From assembly GCA_035540375.1 (NCBI GenBank), contig DATLGO010000083.1, forward strand, positions 1 to 50,193: 50,193 bases of DNA. Direction: 5' to 3'. Below the pieces are notes generated by a model. That model saw nothing but the letters and a program-made list of their open reading frames with translations. It made no database searches and was not told the origin of the DNA. This DNA comes from Candidatus Thermoplasmatota archaeon (GTDB taxonomy: Archaea > Thermoplasmatota > SW-10-69-26 > JACQPN01 > JAJPHT01). The translations under genes and the position numbers were made by a program. This document shows, piece after piece, positions 48,959 to 50,193 of the stretch. Position 1 is the stretch's first letter. Each line of letters opens with the position of its first letter.

Positions 48959-49446
48959 CGGCGGTCAAAGAACCGCTCAAACGACGTTATACCCCACCCG
49001 GGGACTGTCCGTCCCGGGTGCCGGAATGCTCCGGGAGGCTTTCGATCACGCATGGGCCGTGTGTGCCACGACACGCGTGACGCGGGACCCCCCGGCGGTC
49101 CTTCCTGCGATCGGTCCACGATCAACCGCTCACAACCAAGCCTCCGCGTCCGTTCGCGCGCCGCCTCCCTCCGTTTCCGCGGCGCTCGCCGGAAAGGGCC
49201 CTTCCGCCTTCCGGAGCGCCGGCGCCCACTCCCTCCGACCGCAAACCCCGCGTCCCCGTGCCGTACCGGACGCGGGGGCGGCCGCGCCGCGCGCGCGACC
49301 GCTTCCTCTCCTCGACGGGAGCGCCCGGGGACCCGCCGCGCGCGGGTCGCGGGCCTTTTCCGTTTTCGTAGCCCCCCGCGGCGACACCCGAACCGTCAAC
49401 CCGCGCCCCGCGAACGGCCGCGCGCTTGCGACGCGGGAGGCTTGAC
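48959..49446. other. 488-bp region without a supported gene
   Basis: It contains a TTATAC box-like sequence (48988-48993) and a hairpin CACCCGGG (48995-49002) / CCCGGGTG (49013-49020). A stretch of GC-rich sequence follows up to the Shine-Dalgarno GGGAGG just before 49447. An open frame from 49026 to 49445 exists, but its third codon positions are clearly less GC-rich than those of the true genes here. A leader or small RNA from the TTATAC is possible but unproven. Confidence 0.4.
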
Positions 49447-50193
49447 GTGGCGCGCCGACCGATGCTCGAGGCCGCCCTCGTCCTCGCGCTTCTCGCCTCC
49501 ACCGCCTCCGCGCAGGTGGTGGGCGGCTCGTTCGGCGCGGAGGCCGACCCGGCCGAGCGCGTGGGCGACGAGGGGCGATTCCTCGTGGTCGTCCGCAACC
49601 ACCACCGCCTCGACGCCGACCTCCGTCTCGACGTCCTCCGCAACGCGGGCAACCTGACGGTCTCGATCGACCCGCCCACGCTGCGCGTCCCCGCCGGCGG
49701 GTCCGACGCCTTCGCTGTCCGCCTCGCGCTCCCCGACGGCGCGGCGCCCGGCGCGCGGCACGTCGCGACGCTCCGCGCGCGCGACCCCTCGCTCGGCAGC
49801 GCGCCGCCGGTCGACCTCGCGCTCGTCGCCCCGATGTCGCCCTCCCAACCCGCGCCCGCGCCGCGGCCCGACCTCGCGATCGAGGCCGTCGAGCGCGCGC
49901 TCGACGCGGCCTCCGGGGAGACCGTGGTCGCCGCCTTCGTGGTGCGCAACACGGGCGGAACCCCGCTCCACGTCCTTCTCGACGCCGTCGCGCCCGACGG
50001 CTGGCGGCCCGCGCTCGACGCGGCCGCCCTCGCCCTCGACCCGGGCGTCGCCGCGACCGTCCAGGCGCTCGCGACCGTTCCCGCGGGCGCGGGCGGCACG
50101 ACGGCGCGTCTCGCCGTCGTCGCGACCGCGGGCGACCTTGCCCGCGAGGCCGCGACGCTCGTCCACGTCGCGCCCGACGCGCCGTCCGAGGCG
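49447..50193 (+). CDS. Partial exported CARDB/NEW3-like protein
   Basis: The gene continues past the window end; 249 codons are visible. The start is GTG with GGGAGG six nt upstream. A signal peptide (MLEAALVLALLASTASA) ends near residue 22. Beta-sandwich modules then resemble NEW3/CARDB (RFLVVVRNHHRLDADLRLDV near 43-62, VVAAFVVRNTGGTPLHVLL near 160-178). This is the same architecture as the exoproteins at 1474 and 25894. No promoter of the shared-element type is convincing upstream. The anchor and true length are unknown. Confidence 0.82.
   Translation, partial: MARRPMLEAALVLALLASTASAQVVGGSFGAEADPAERVGDEGRFLVVVRNHHRLDADLRLDVLRNAGNLTVSIDPPTLRVPAGGSDAFAVRLALPDGAAPGARHVATLRARDPSLGSAPPVDLALVAPMSPSQPAPAPRPDLAIEAVERALDAASGETVVAAFVVRNTGGTPLHVLLDAVAPDGWRPALDAAALALDPGVAATVQALATVPAGAGGTTARLAVVATAGDLAREAATLVHVAPDAPSEA

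Noticed and set aside
49129-49148. CTCACA...CCTCCGCG as an element copy before the last gene
   Set aside because: The spacer is 6 bp instead of 5, both halves have mismatches, and it lies about 300 bp from the start codon.
49026-49445. A 139-codon open frame before the last gene
   Set aside because: Codon third positions are clearly less GC-biased than in the true genes, the product is Pro/Ala/Arg-rich without pattern, and no ribosome site precedes it.

Overview
The window reads as a chromosomal segment of a high-GC archaeon (roughly 70% GC by eye). The archaeal signs are leaderless genes whose start codon lies 28-30 nt after the first base of a TATA-like hexamer (13975, 40867, 44802, 46385, 48494), a tRNA-Leu without an encoded CCA, an RtcB/archease pair, and giant secreted proteins made of CARDB/NEW3-like, Ig-like and calcium-binding repeats ending in a membrane segment with a short basic tail, often preceded by a Pro-Gly-Pro motif. 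A Thermoplasmatota-type lineage would fit, but this is inference because no rRNA or marker set is present.

Layout. (1) 37-1320 (-): secreted protein A, a paralogue of one at 43448-44659. (2) 1464-1548 (+): tRNA-Leu(UAA), which overlaps antisense the 3' end of the next operon. (3) 1474-13860 (-): a tight six-gene operon, mostly coupled by 4-bp ATGA overlaps. In order of transcription it encodes a 2031-aa surface protein with DxDxDG repeats, Ig-like modules and a DUF4129-like cytoplasmic tail; a DUF4350-like protein; a MoxR AAA ATPase; a DUF58 protein; a small membrane protein; and a 913-aa CARDB-type exoprotein. (4) 13975-31102 (+): a cluster of exported proteins comprising a beta-helix-like protein, a 299-aa secreted protein, a 3109-aa giant with jelly-roll and CARDB modules, a 1262-aa NEW3/CARDB protein, and two small secreted proteins. 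(5) 31316-40201 (-): a 2961-aa protein with about 27 D-GG-N/D-D-x-Y repeats followed by FN3/Ig modules. (6) 40321-43363: a NikR-like ribbon-helix-helix regulator divergent from a ZnuABC-type metal ABC transporter. (7) 43448-44659 (-): secreted protein B. (8) 44802-47839: archease, a small unknown protein, a dual winged-helix regulator and RtcB RNA ligase. (9) 47938-50193: a Cys-rich membrane-anchored protein, a small CARDB protein and the start of another CARDB/NEW3-like exoprotein.

The most interesting signal is a 19-bp element, TTCACA-N5-CCTCCAAT, with an invariant 5-bp spacer. It occurs seven times, almost always in promoter position before the exported-protein genes (13880, 13922, 15440, 16515, 29607, 40245 on the minus strand, and a degenerate copy at 45563 upstream of the winged-helix regulator). 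In several copies it abuts a TATA-like hexamer, where a BRE or activator site would sit. I read it as the control element of a co-regulated cell-surface regulon that has not, to my knowledge, been described. The MoxR/DUF58 operon transcribed divergently from that cluster is a candidate assembly or quality-control partner.

The metal-uptake locus carries a NikR-style operator dyad (TGTGAA-N15-TTCACA) and a 9-codon leader ORF coupled to the regulator. All functional statements are homology or context inferences made by eye; no database search was run.
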